Below, piece after piece: positions 11,415 to 24,200 of a stretch of DNA of 64,000 nucleotides. A model generated the notes under the pieces. It was not told the DNA's origin and made no database searches. It was given only the letters and a program-made list of their open reading frames with translations. The stretch is from positions 20,688,317 through 20,752,316 of the forward strand of contig NC_084806.1 of NCBI RefSeq assembly GCF_963583255.1, read 5' to 3'. A program made the position numbers and the translations under genes. Numbering within the stretch: the stretch's first letter is position 1; the number at the start of each line of letters is the position of its first letter. Source of the DNA: Pyrus communis (Eukaryota; Streptophyta; Magnoliopsida; Rosales; Rosaceae).

Positions 11415-12337
11415 TGATGTGATAAATAATAGCACGCAAATTAAACCCTCTTTTTGACAATTGTAGTATAGATATAAGTAGGGATCGTTCTAGGCTGGGG
11501 ATTAGGAGGGATTGCTAATCTAATGAAACTTGACTCAAAGATACAAAAATATGCTTAAAAACACTTAACCAAACTCAAAGACTCTTAACTAAACTTGTAT
11601 GACTCAAAACAAACTTAAAAGACTCAAAACAATAAAAAAAGACTCAATTTAGACTCTAGGACTTAATTTGGACGAAAATAGAATTGGTTTTGACTCAAAA
11701 GACTCAAAAACACACTTTAGGACAGATTTGAAACAAGTAAGTAAAGGGCATTGGGTTTTGGACGAATTTAAGAGAAAAACAAGTAACTAAAACACTTAAA
11801 AGAGATTTGGACGAATTTGGGAAAACCAATGGATGATTAGATAGCTAGAGGATACTTTTCCACACATGATATATTCAAACACAAATTGATTTCTAGTTGC
11901 TTTTCTGATAAACCATGAACCTCAACACCCCAGATTAACTATGACATCACTAATTAACCCTCAGATTTTCCTTAAGTTATTGGATTGGATGGCATCATAC
12001 GACAACCCAAAGCATTCTTCAAAAGTTCCCTACATGACATCATAATAGAGATACAATCAAAGATCATTACGTTCAATGAAAATCATAAGTATTGACAAAG
12101 CACTTGTAACTATGACATCATGATACTCATGCTAGGAATTTACTTAACATGATTGTGAAAACAACCTTAACCACTTGTCAATATAAGTTTGTGACGATTA
12201 TGTGAAACTCCCTTATATTCTAGCACCAAATTCAAGCTTGCAAATTAAGTAGGCCTCCCTAATCAACATACAAGAATAAGTTATCCATCAAACGGTTAAG
12301 TAAATTGGATTTACAATTTATGAAATCACTACATACA
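11415..12337 (-). repeat. E2 5' LTR, inner part (R-U5 side)
   Basis: Begins tgatgtgataaataatagca beside the primer site and aligns with 4,554 onward of E1. It is interrupted at 12,338 by LTR H. The remaining U3 side is at 37,907-38,964. Roughly 110 bp expected at the junction are missing, so the LTR either carried a deletion or lost sequence when H arrived. Confidence 0.75.
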
Positions 12338-13337
12338 TGATGTGAAAATTATCTTGACACACAAATTAAACCCTATTTGTGACAATTGTAGTATATATGC
12401 AAGTAGGGATCGTTGTAACCCGGGATTAACTAGGGATGCTAATCAACTCAAATAAGACTCTAAAACACTAAACTAAACTTATAAACACTTAACTAGACCT
12501 ATATGACTCAAAACAAATTAAAAAGACTCAAAACAGCACAAAACAATCAAATAGACTCAAACTAGACTCGAAAGGGTGATTTGGACGAAATTAATTAAAT
12601 TGGACAAATTGTAAACTAAACAGATTAGGCACTAAATTAGGTGAATTGAATGGGAAAAAGGCTAGTTAGAGGGTCCTTCTCCACACATGCACATATGTAA
12701 CACAAATTGATTTCCAGACTTTATCCCCTTAAACCATGACTGACAATGCCCCAAATTAATTGTGAAAAGCACAAATTAACTTTCTGATTTTCCTAGTTTC
12801 ATTGAATTCGATGGAATACGCATCGACAATCAAATTATTCTTATCAAATTCCTTACATGAACTGCATAATAGAGATAAAATCAAAGATCATTAAGCTTTT
12901 TGAAAACCCTAAGCATTGTGACACACCCCGATCGAGGTCAGGGCATGCTGGCCGTCACGTGGAAGTGACGTAACCATGTGCACAGTGCGGAAGCTAATAA
13001 AATAATAATAAAAGTATGAATAAATAAAAACAAGCTATACACAGCGTAAGAACCTACATGTGTAAGCGTGAAAAACAAGTTCAGAGCACGAAGATTTAAT
13101 GCAGTCCGGAAGAAACAACACTACAAAACACACCCAAAAGTGGTCCTATACTGGTGATAATCTGTCAGATGTGCTGGGGAAATCCTCTGGGTAGCCACTA
13201 GAAGTGTTATCCAACTAGAACCTGGAGGGGCGCAAAACAAAAATGTGTGAGTGGGCATAAACAAAGCTTTTTAAAAACCATTTCATAGACAAGTTCTAAC
13301 CCCTCGCCGTAAAACCTGTATACTTCCCAGAAAAGTA

Positions 13338-13339
<2 letters not shown>

Positions 13340-13371
<32 letters not shown>
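13340..13371. repeat. (TA)n microsatellite in D
   Basis: About 32 bp of alternating TA. No coding value. Confidence 0.8.
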
Positions 13372-13372
<1 letters not shown>

Positions 13373-13534
13373 TCATGCTCAGAAATATGCCATGCCAAAT
13401 GCCTCGAATAAATACAAGTGCTCAGGAAAATGTCAAAATCAATGCCATGAATTTGTCAGCCAGAGTCACCTAACGTGACCTGTACGGCTGAATCTAGAGC
13501 TCAGATCTCCATCTCACTAACTATACCTGCACAC

Positions 13535-13681
13535 GAGTCGGAACCACCTAAAGTGGTCTATACGACAGGACTGGGTGTAATATAAGTACGCTCAAGTGCT
13601 ACGATCACGTGAAGGCTGGGCGAATAATCACGGGTCACTTACGAGTCAGAACCACCTAAAATGGTCTGTACGACAGGACTG
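13535..13681 (+). repeat. Pair of 39-bp direct repeats with palindromic cores in D
   Basis: gagtcggaaccacctaaagt... at 13,535-13,573 and gagtcagaaccacctaaaat... at 13,643-13,681 share about 36 of 39 positions, ending cgacaggactg. Each has a short inverted repeat (ccac/gtgg in the first). A weaker third relative (cacctaacgtgacctgtacgg) lies near 13,468. Confidence 0.65.
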
Positions 13682-14284
13682 TGCACCTAACTTGGATCCA
13701 AGATGAGCGTGTGGTGTGGGGGGTGAACATCACGTGAAGGACTGTGCCCAACTCTGGGCGAGAGCACTAACACCAGGGGTGCAGGTTATGATCTCTCTAC
13801 GCATCTCAAACCACTACTGAATATAAGCATAAACCATACTCACCTGGCACTTACCTGTGCGCCCGCAGCACCAACATACATATATATATATAAAGGCTAC
13901 TAACAATGCGTAAACAAATGGCAAACATAATGCATGGCATAAAAACGTATAAACGTTTCAATTCATTTTCTGGGAGAAGCATAAGTATGTAGGTATATAC
14001 GGAAAACCAAAAGCCCGCTCACTGGTATGTAGAAGGGTCGTAACCCCCTTGCCTCGAGTGACCGCGCTCATCCTCGGGATAGGTCTCACCTATATGCGAA
14101 ACAACTATAAAAACATTAATTTAAAAACACATAACCAACCTTATGAAATAACTTCTCATACAATGCTCAAATGGGGTGTATGAATACACCAACGTGATCT
14201 ACTCAACCTCAAGAACATCCCCATATTTTTAGAAAAAATTTCCACCGCCGCACGCGCCACCACGCACAGGCACGTGCCAGGCAC

Positions 14285-14395
14285 ACTGACGACGTCAGTT
14301 AACGCCGTCAGGAATATTCCGTTCACTCTGACGGATTCCGTTAACGCCGTTAGGAATATTCCATCCAAACTGACAGAATATTCCGTCATCTTCTC
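14285..14395 (+). repeat. Imperfect repeats ttaacgccgt-aggaatattcc in D
   Basis: The block gttaacgccgtcaggaatat recurs as gttaacgccgttaggaatat about 42 bp later, followed by a third partial copy (gaatattccgtca). It includes short TGACG palindromes (tgacgacgtca). Confidence 0.6.
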
Positions 14396-15347
14396 CGGCG
14401 AAGCTCCGGCGCCGTCGGCGGTGCCGGAAAATCGGGAAAACTTTAAAACCGTGTATCTCACTCGTTTTTCAACCAAATTTCACAAAATTGGTACCAACAT
14501 GAAGCTTACAACAAGAGAAACAAATCCATACCACTTTCAAGCACTAAAACACACGGGATCTCGCCGAGAAAACACCACCAACTCCGGCCAACCTTGTAAC
14601 TCATTATCCCGAAGTCTAAAACCTTCAAACGAACAACCCTGAGCCTCCTAAGGACCTCACCAAGCTTCCTACAAGCTTGAAATTCCCAAAAACACAAGAA
14701 TTAACGTGTGCATGAACAGTGACCAAATGGGGGTATCCCGAGTTCGACGTGAAAACGAAGGTATCCTTACCTGAAATGGGTATGGTTGAACTCCTACGGA
14801 CTTTACGAGCATGAATATGTAATTTGTTTCCTCGATCTGTGAAGGTTTGGATGGTTTTGATTGTCGTCCGTACAAGAAGGATAGAAATGGGAGAGAGAAA
14901 GATCTTGGGACAGGGATGCAGGACAGGGAAAAGGGTGAGAGGGGTGTGGGAGAGTGTGTGTGGTCCAAAACCAGCCAAGCAACACCCAAAAACAACCACA
15001 CAACGAAACAACAGTAATAGGGGCAAAATCGTCATTTCACCCCTACGGTTCGAAAATTCAGAACGGGCTGTCACACATTGACTAGGCATTCATAACTATG
15101 AATTGCATGATACTCTTGCCTAGAATTTACTTAATACAATCATGACTAGTGATTTTTACTACTTGTGAATATAAGTTCATAACGATTAGGTGAAATTCCC
15201 TTATATCCTAGAATCAAATTCATGTATGAAAACTAAGTATGCATCCTTAATCAACACACAAGAACAAGTTCTCAATAAATCAATTAAGTAAATCACATTC
15301 ACAATAAATCAACACACACACAAGAACAAGTTCTCAATAAATCAATT

Positions 15348-17022
15348 AGTTTTGACTCAAAACACTTAAAAACACACAATAGCTCAGATTCTAACCTAAT
15401 TGACACTTAAAACAAAGGGGGGTTTTGGTTTTGACGAATTTGAATTAAAACAAAATAGAAACTAAACTAGACAAAGTTTTGAACGAATTTGGGGAATATG
15501 GATGGGTGATTGGCTAGCTAGAGGGTCCTTCTCCACACATGACACACTTGCATACAAATTGATTTCCAGTTGCTTTTCGATAAACCATAAACCTCAACAC
15601 CCCAGATTAACCGTGACATCACTAATTAACCCTCAGATTTTCCTTAAGTTATTGGATTGGATGACATCATACGACAACCCAAAGAATTCTTCAAAAGTTC
15701 CCTACATGACATCATAATAGAGATACAATCAAAGATCATTACGTTCAATGAAAATCATAAGCATTGACAAAGCACTTGTAACTATGACATCATGATACTC
15801 ATGCTAGGAATTTACTTAACATGATTGTGAAAACAACCTTAACTACTTGCGAATATAAGTTTGTAACGATTATGTGAAACTCCCTTATATTCTAGCACCA
15901 AATTCAAGCATGCAAATTAATTGTGCACCCTTAATCAACAAACAAGAATAAGTTATCCATCAAACGGTTAAGTAAATTGCATTCACAATTTATGAAGTCA
16001 CAACTGGAATTAATCAATTCATATTGCAAATATAATCATGGTTTCAAAGTCTCCTCTAGCCAAAACAAAATTAGTTCCTCATGTTTACAACAAAACAAAG
16101 AGAATATAAATTAAACATTGAAAACAAAGATTGAATGCACCTAGAAACGCTCCAACAATCCAAGTTTGAATGGCCAAAACGTCCAAGGCTTATCCTCTCT
16201 TCTTTCTCCTTCTTTGTTGCGGCACAAGGGTGTTTGGGTATGAATTATGGTGATGGATGGATAGGTTGGATGGTGGTAGGGGGTGGATGATGGCTGAATG
16301 AATGAGAGAATGAGAGATAATTCGTATGGATGTGTATGGATGTCTAGAATCTCCAATATGTGCGGCAGATTGTGTTTTTATAGAGGAGGAAAGGTTAAGG
16401 CAATAAGTAATTAATTTGGGAAGGTTTTTAGCTCCAAATCCTCAAGGAAAAAGGGTAACAAATCAGAATCTCAATGGAAAAGGGAGGGAAAGTTGCGGCA
16501 TTGACTAGAATAAAAGGGGAAAGAAGATATATGGCAGATTTTGGAAGAAAAGGGTAAGGATATATACGGCAAGGACTAGGATAGTGCAAGAAATCTTTGG
16601 TTTGTGTCTTAAAATGCATAAGATACCTTCAAAGTTGCTGGAACTTAGGGATATTTAGGATTAGGAAAGGTCAAACAAAAATAGGAAACCTTGGCTTAAC
16701 TTTCCTACTTCAAGTAGGAAACCTTCTTTGACTAGGAATCCTCTTGTGATTAGGAATCCTCTTTTGATTAGGAATCCTTCTTAGATTAGGAATCCTAACA
16801 CCTTTAGGTCTTCAATTTCATCCATTCCTTTTGCTCCAAGCATAAGCTATCCATTACAAGCCCAATTTTGCTCCAAAATGCTCCAAAATGCACCATTTTG
16901 CTTCCTTAGCCATATGAACCTAAAAGCACACGAAAATGGCTTAAACTACTAAAATAACTATGAACTAACAACATAAATGTACGAAAACAAGCTAACTAAG
17001 TCGCCTAAATATGCTCATATCA
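15348..17022 (-). repeat. J: truncated Athila-like LTR
   Basis: Aligns with the U3 and part of R-U5 of the E1 LTR and ends gctcatatca at 17,022. Its other end is missing. It joins H sequence just after an extra copy of a stretch of about 60 bp (aatcaacacacaagaacaag type, 15,250-15,347). Sequence of H is missing here too, so insertion was followed by deletion. The exact left border is uncertain by tens of bases. Confidence 0.65.
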
Positions 17023-19084
17023 ATGGTGAATGATGTGAATGAATGAATGAATTGAAGGATGTGATGCGAGATATATACGCACACAAATTAAACCCTCTTT
17101 TCGTCAAATTGTAGTATATGTATAAGTAGGGATCGTTCTGGACCGGGGATTAGGAGGGATTGTTAATCACTTGGATTTGACTCAAAAACGTAAAAACGTA
17201 ATATAAAACACTAATCTAGACTCAAAGAATGTAAAACTAAACTTTAAAACACTAAAACAAACCAAAAGACTCAAACAGTACCCAAAGCACTCGAAACTGC
17301 CTTAAAAACACTTTCTGGGCAGTTTTGAGCACCTTGAGTACTTTGGACGAATTTGGGAAACAAAATGAAACAAAACACTTATAAACACAAACTAAATGTA
17401 ATTCTAACTAATCTAACACTTTAAAATAAATGGGGGATTGGTTTTGATGAATTTAAAACTAAAACAGAAACTTGGAAACAAAACAGATTGTACAAACGAA
17501 ATTGATGGAATAGAATGATGAAAAACTAGTTAGAGGGTTCCTTATCCACACATGAACATAAGCATATAATTTGACTCCCAGTTATGACTTCAACAAACGA
17601 TGAATGACAATGCTCCAAGTTAATTAGGTCCGCTTAAATTAACCTTCAGATTTCCCTAGATTCATTGGATTGAATGGGATACGCATTACAACCAAATTAT
17701 TCCTAATCAAAGTCCCTAACCATGGAATACGCATGATAGAGACATTCAACAAAGATCATTAAGTTCAACGGAAATCATAAACATCGACTAGGCATTCATA
17801 ACTATGGAATACGCATGTTAATCCAGCCTAGGGTTTACTAAACACAATCGTGACTAGCGATCTTTACTACTCATGAATATAAGTTCATAACGATTAGGTG
17901 AAATTCCCTTATATCCTAGCATCAAGTTTAGGCATGCAAATTAAGTGTCGACCCTCAAACCACATACATAAACAAGTTCTTAATCAAAACAGAAAAGTAA
18001 ACCACATCTAAAGTTCATGAATTCATAACTGGAGTAAATCAAATCATAACCAACATATGTCCATGGGTTCAAATTCGCCTCTAACTAAAAAGAAATTAGT
18101 TTCACATGTTTAATATAATTGAACAACAAGTTAAATTAAACATGAAAACAAAAACAAAAGAAGAAAGAACTCCAAAAGTTAAAGATGAAATTGATGGAAT
18201 TGAATGGATGGAAAGTTAGCTACGGGGTTCATCTCCACATATGTTATACTTGCATAATAAACCATTAATTCTCAACGCTCCAAGTTAATTAGGTCCGCTT
18301 AAATTAACCGTCAAGTTCTCCTTAAGTTAATGAATTGGATGAGTTAGCGCAACGCAATTCACCACATTCTCCAAAAGTCCTTTACGTGAAAAGCACAATA
18401 AAGATACAATCAAAGATCATTAAGCATTATGAAAACTATAAGTATTGACGAGGCATTCGTTACTATGGAATACGCATGAAACTTATGCCAAGAATTCGTT
18501 TAACGCGATTGTTTATAAGCAACCTCCACTACTTGTGAATATAAGTTTGTAACTATTAGGTGAAACTCACTTATATTCTAGCGTCATATTCATGCATGAA
18601 AATTAAGTGTGCACTCTCAATAAACATACATAAATAAGTTATCAATCAAACAGTTAAACGAATTGAATCCACAAATTATGAAACGCAATTAGAAGTAATC
18701 AAATCAAAATGCAAGCATAAACATATATTCAAATCACCCCCTAGCTAAAGGGGAGTTTAGTTCCTCATACGTACAAAACAAAGAGAATCAAAGAAACACC
18801 TAAACATTCCAACAACTCAAACTTGAATTGTATGAACGTTTAGGCCCTCTTCTCTTCCTCTTCGTTGTAGCACAAGGTCTAAGGATAGTTTGATGGTGTG
18901 AATGGTTTGGGGAGTGGTGAAGATGGAAGGATGGTGTTTGGATTGTAAGGGAGAGCACGGCAAGGTGTTGTGGTTTGATGTCTACATTCTGAAAATGGAA
19001 GAGTTTGTGACTGAAATGTGTATGAATGAGAATGAATGCAATGGATGCTTATTTATAGGTGAAATGGGAGGAACATGACAGCTA

Positions 19085-19700
19085 GGAGGGAATGTGGCTG
19101 CATGTTTGAATGATTAAAGGATGCATGTGGGTTGGAATTGCATGTGCAATGAATATGTGGCTGCATGTGCAAGGGGACAATCTAAAAATGCATGTGAAAG
19201 CATGTGTTGGCTGCAATGATGAAATGGATGGGAGTGCATGTGGCTTAATTAATTAAAGGAGTGCATGTGCAATGTTTCAAAGGATGGAATGCATGTGAAT
19301 ATGATGGAAATCTGATGGGAACTCACGGCAATGATGGTGTTTGTTTGAATGATTGCAGATTGTGTGGGTGAGTGATTAGGTTGGAAATGCATGTGAATGC
19401 AAGGTGTGAATGATTATGAGTGCATGTGGGTGAATTAAAGGATGGAATGCATGTGAACTAGGTTGGAAATCTGATGGGAACTCACGACATTGATGGAAAT
19501 GAATGATTAAATGTGCATGGCTGAAATATGAATGGAATGCATGGAATTAGGCACGGCACAAAAGGAGTTTTCTGTGGTGAATGGGAATGCATGTGAAAAT
19601 GCATGTGAAAGCATGTGAATTAAATGGATGTGGGTGGAAATGTGGCTGCAATGATGAAGTGAATGCATGTGTTGATTTATGAAGATGCATGTGCAATGAA
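19085..19700 (-). promoter_or_regulatory. RY-motif (TGCATG/CATGCA) array in U3 of B1
   Basis: I count about 17 TGCATG hexamers in roughly 600 bp, mostly as atgcatgtg, just upstream of the TATA box at 19,047-19,058. CATGCA is the core of the RY element bound by B3 factors such as ABI3, FUS3 and LEC2 in seeds. The density is visible; seed activity is inference. Confidence 0.6.
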
Positions 19701-19825
19701 GTGGAATGGATTTACACGGCTAAGGAAAGGTTTAAATGTCCTAAAACTAAAGGGAACAAGGTTCCAACACTTTGGTCTTTAATTAGGTCTTCAATTTCGT
19801 CCAACACTTTGGCTCCAAGCATAAG

Positions 19826-22369
19826 TGCTGCGAGATTTATACGCACACAAATTAAACCCTCTTTTCGTCAAATTGTAGTATATGTATAAGTAGGGATCGT
19901 TCTGGACCGGGGATTAGGAGGGATTGCAAATCACTTGGAAACTGACTCAAAAACGTAAAAACACAAAATAAATGTATTTCTAACTAATCTAACACTTTAA
20001 AATAAATGGGGGATTGGTTTTGGATGAATTTAAACTAAAACAGAAACTTGGAAACAGATTATAAAAGCGAAATTGATAAAATAGAATGATGAAAAACTAG
20101 TTAGAGGGTTCCTTATCCACACATGAACATAAGCATATAATTTGACTCCCAGTTATGACTTCAACAAACGATGAATGACAATGCTCCAAGTTAATTAGGT
20201 CCGCTTAAATTAACCTTCAGATTTCCCTAGATTCATTGGATTGAATGGGATACGCATTACAACCAAATTATTCCTAATCAAAGTCTCTCACATGGAATAC
20301 GCATGATAGAGACATTCAACAAAGATCATTAAGTTCAACGGAAATCATAAACATCGACTAGGCATTCATAACTATGGGATACGCATGTTAATCCAGCCTA
20401 GGGTTTACTAAACACAATCGTGACTAGCGATTTTTACTACTCATGAATATAAGTTCATAACGATTAGGTGAAATTCCCTTATATCCTAGCATCAAGTTTT
20501 AGGCATGCAAATTAAGTGTCGACCCTCAACCCACATACATAAACAAGTTCTTAATCAAAACAGGAAAGTAACCCACATCTAAAGTTCATGAATTCATAAC
20601 TGGAGTAAATCAAATCATAACCAACATATGTCCATGGCTTCAAATTCGCTTCTAACTAAAAAGAAATTAGTTTCACATGTTTAACATAATTGAATAACAA
20701 GTTAAATTAAACATGAAAACAGAAACAAGAAAAGAAAGAACAAATGGATGGAATTGGATGGAAAGTTAGCTACGGGGTTCATCTCCACATATGTTATACT
20801 TGCATAATAAAACGATTTCCAATTGCATTTCAACAAATCATTAATTCTCAACGCCCCGGGTCAATTAGGTCCGCTTAAATTAACCGTCAAGTTTTCCTTA
20901 AGTTAATGAATTGGATGGGTTAGCGCAACGCAATTCACAACATTCTCCAAAAGTCCTTTACGTGAAAAGCACAATAAAGATACAATCAAAGATCATTAAG
21001 CATCATGAAAACTTTAAGTGTTGACGAGGCATTCGTTACTATGGAATACGCATGAAACTTATGCCAAGAATTTATTTAACGCGGTTGTTTATAAGCAACC
21101 TCCACTACTTGTGAATATAAGTTCGTAACTATTAGGTGAAACTCACTTATATTCTAGCGTCATATTGATGCATGAAAATTAAGCGCGCATTCTTAATAAA
21201 CATTCATAAATAAGTTATCAATCAAACGGTTAAACAAATTGAACCACAACTTATGAAATGCAATTAGAATTAATCAAATCAAAATGCAAGCATAAACATA
21301 TATTTCGAATCACCCCCTAGCTAAAGGGGGTTTAGTTTATTATAACTTTGAAATCAAAGAAACACCTAAACATTCCAACAACTCAAACTTGAATTGTATG
21401 AACGTTTAGGCACTCTTCTCTTCCATTCCTCATACGTACAAACAAAGAGAATTGAATTTAAACATTGAAATCAAAGAAACACCTAAACATTCCAACAACT
21501 CAAACTTGAATTGTATGAACGTTTAGGCCCTCTTCTCTTCCTCTTTATTGTAGCATAAGGTCTAAGGATAGTTGGTTTGGGGGAATGGAAGTGTGGAATG
21601 GAGTTTGGATTAATAGGGAAATGGAAAAATGGTGTTTGGATTATAGGGGAGACTCACGGCAAAGGGAAGATTGGATGTGTTGTGGTATGTACAATGGAAT
21701 GGAAGTGTTGTGTGTGAGATGTGAATGAAAATGAGATGTGAATGAATGAATGAATGCAAGGGTATTTATAGGAGTAGTGGAGGGAACATATGGCTATGTC
21801 ATTTGTAGGTGAAGTAGGTGGATGTTGTAGGTGAAGTAGGTGGATGTTGTAGGTGAAGTGGATGTTGTAGGTGAAGTAGGTGGATGTTGTAGGTGAAGTA
21901 GGTGGATGATATGTTAAGTGATAAGTGATAAGTGATATGATATGTGGTTATGATATGATAAGTGGTTAAGTGGTGATGATAAGTGATAAGTGATTAAGTG
22001 ATATGATATGTGGGTTAACTAATGAAGGAAATGCATGTGCAATGACAATGTGTTAGAATGGATGTGTGTTATGCATGGCATGATTGGGATTAGGAAAGGT
22101 TTAAATGTCCTAAAACTAAAGAGAACAAGGTTCCAACACTTTGGCTCCAATTAGGTCTTCAATTTCGTCCAACACTTTGGCTTCAAGCATAAGCTATCCG
22201 TCCTTAGCCCAAAAGTGCTCCAAAAGTCTCCAAAATGCATCTTTTTGCTCCTTTAGCCCTTTGGACCTATAAACACACGAAAATAGCTTAAAGTACTAAA
22301 ATAACTAAAGAAACATAACGTAAATGCACGAGAACAAGCCATTTAAGTCGCATGAATATGCTCCTATCA
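19826..22369 (-). repeat. E4 3' LTR
   Basis: 2,544 bp, tgctgcgagattta...tgctcctatca. Promoter-like CTATAAATA on the minus strand at 21,763-21,771. Two tandem-repeat blocks in U3 (21,805-22,015). No difference from 26,498-29,041 noticed. Confidence 0.9.
21805..22015 (-). repeat. Two minisatellites in U3 of E4 3' LTR
   Basis: 21,805-21,908: five units of gtaggtgaagtaggtggatg, one of them shortened. 21,915-22,015: variable repeats of aagtgata/tgatatg. They sit upstream of the TATA box where B1 and E5 have the RY array. The same blocks are in the 5' LTR at 28,477-28,687. Confidence 0.8.
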
Positions 22370-22385
22370 AATACCCCCACACTTA
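22370..22385 (-). other. E4 polypurine tract
   Basis: Minus strand aagtgtgggggtatt, directly beside the 3' LTR. Confidence 0.75.
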
Positions 22386-24200
22386 GCTTTTGCTAGTCCT
22401 CGAGCAAAACAAAACAACAAGAGAACACGAAACTAGACAAAACGAACAAAACACAACCTACACCTTCCAACAATCGTCTCACGGATTTCCAATGCACATG
22501 ACAAGTTAAAAATCATTAGTCCCATAGATTTTAGTCATCTTCACACTTGAGTACATTCTTAATCATAGTCACCACATACTAGTTCACAATTAAGCATTTA
22601 AAACACATTTCGAATGTAGTAACATGCCTTAGAGAAATTGCTCAAATCCTTACAAGATATGCACTCGTTTTTCACACAGATTTTCTGACTACACACCCTA
22701 CACTAGTTATATGTGAGAAGATTGATGTAACATGAAAACGAACACTCACATATATGTATCACAAAGAACGCAATTTCTGGAGTTAATAAGCATGTTTAGA
22801 TGTGATCTCATGAATGGAATGCTACTACTTAGACGCGAGAACCAGTGACACCATATGCTCATACCAAGTTCAAACTCCACAAATTGAAATACACAACACT
22901 CAAGATAGAAGTCAAGGGTTGTAACGGGGCTTGGGGTATGTGGATAACAAAGAAGGGATATGGAAAACAAAGGTTCTTAAAGAAATAGTGAGCAAAGCAT
23001 TTGAATCAACTTAGAAATCACTTTTGAATGAAAACTCAACTTTTGAACAAAAAGGGAGAATTTAGACAATTTACGCCCAGAATTGGTGTTTTGGAACCTT
23101 TCTTCAATCACTTATTCTTTCATTTTTTTTTTTTTTTCAAGCTCTTTTTTCTTTCTCTCTTTCTTTTCTCTTGAATCTCAAAACATCAACACTTAAACAT
23201 TCTCTCCCCCACACTTATTTTCTTTCATAATGTAACTCAAAAGGAATTCAATTAAGTCATGCTCACTATCTTTTAAGAACAAGGGTGGGGATTGTCCTAA
23301 ACTAGGCTAGGTGAGGAAAATGTGGGTAAACAAAGAATAAAGGCTAAACAAGGCTCAACGGGGTTAAAACTTACAACATATACGAAGTATGTGAAGTAAG
23401 GCTATTTGGCTATGGTGGTGGTCACTACACAACTTCTTCTTGAATATGTGTTATGCAAATCAATAACATGCTTTGAATGAAATGGGCATGAGTTCTAGCA
23501 TTTAGTTCTATCATGATACAATTGCATTCTAAGTAGCAACCAAGCAAGGAATAATGAGATCATGCAACAACTTTAGAAAATAAAGAATCACAGAAAATAA
23601 CTCTCCAAAGAAAGTAATAGCTCGAGTCTCACAGGGATGTAGCGTTTGTTTGAGTTTCTTCCTTCAAGCATGTTACAAAAACGAATTTTTCTTTTATGAT
23701 TGCATGTGAAGTCATACATTATAACCATAACTAAGCATAAACCAAGAGTAAATCAAACTTTTCTCTATGTATATAACTCTTTTTAACAGTCATGCAATTA
23801 CAAACCAAATCCTCATCATAACGTTGGAAGGTTCCCTAAGACACAAAAACAACTCAAAACACTCTTTTTAGGCTTTTCAAAAAAATGTTTTTCAAATTTT
23901 TATGTGATTTTCGGAGTTATAAAACAAAATACGCTAAAACAGTTTAAAAACACCTTAAAAACATTTAAAACAGCAAGGAACAACACTTGAAGTTATGGGT
24001 GATAAAATTCAACGAATTTGCATCAACATACTTAGTTACCCCCCCCCACACTTAAATCAAACATTGTCCTCAATGTTTTAAGCATAGATTCACACAAAAC
24101 ATAAGTAAACACACAAACAACAACTAAACATACTAAACATGGCAGAATGTAATTAACAAAGAGAAGAGTTTAGGGACGCAAATCTGGTTATGGAGTGTAA
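22386..24200 (-). other. E4 3' internal noncoding region
   Basis: Aligns with the same region of E1, E5 and E7. No convincing reading frame. T-rich near 23,118-23,170. An internal polypurine-like tract lies at 24,038-24,053 (acccccccccacactt). Confidence 0.65.

Larger units (their letters stand above)
12919..15075 (+). repeat. D: solo LTR of an unrelated (Del/Tekay-like) retrotransposon
   Basis: 2,157 bp starting TGACACACCCCGATCGAGG and ending GGGCTGTCACA, with CATTG on both sides (12,914-12,918 and 15,076-15,080). TG...CA ends and a 5-bp duplication are those of an LTR. The start resembles Del/Tekay chromovirus LTRs, but no coding region is present to prove it. A TATA-like tatatatataaagg near 13,880-13,895 supports plus orientation. 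It is GC-richer than its surroundings. The ORFs inside it overlap on both strands and none looks like a gene. Confidence 0.75.

Noticed and set aside
14625..15089. 154-codon minus-strand ORF and overlapping frames in solo LTR D
   Set aside because: Several frames overlap on both strands in a GC-richer LTR. No recognisable domain, and the LTR context explains the sequence.
21805..21908. Regular repeats of about 20 bp that might suggest a CRISPR array
   Set aside because: Head-to-tail minisatellite without unique spacers, in a plant LTR.
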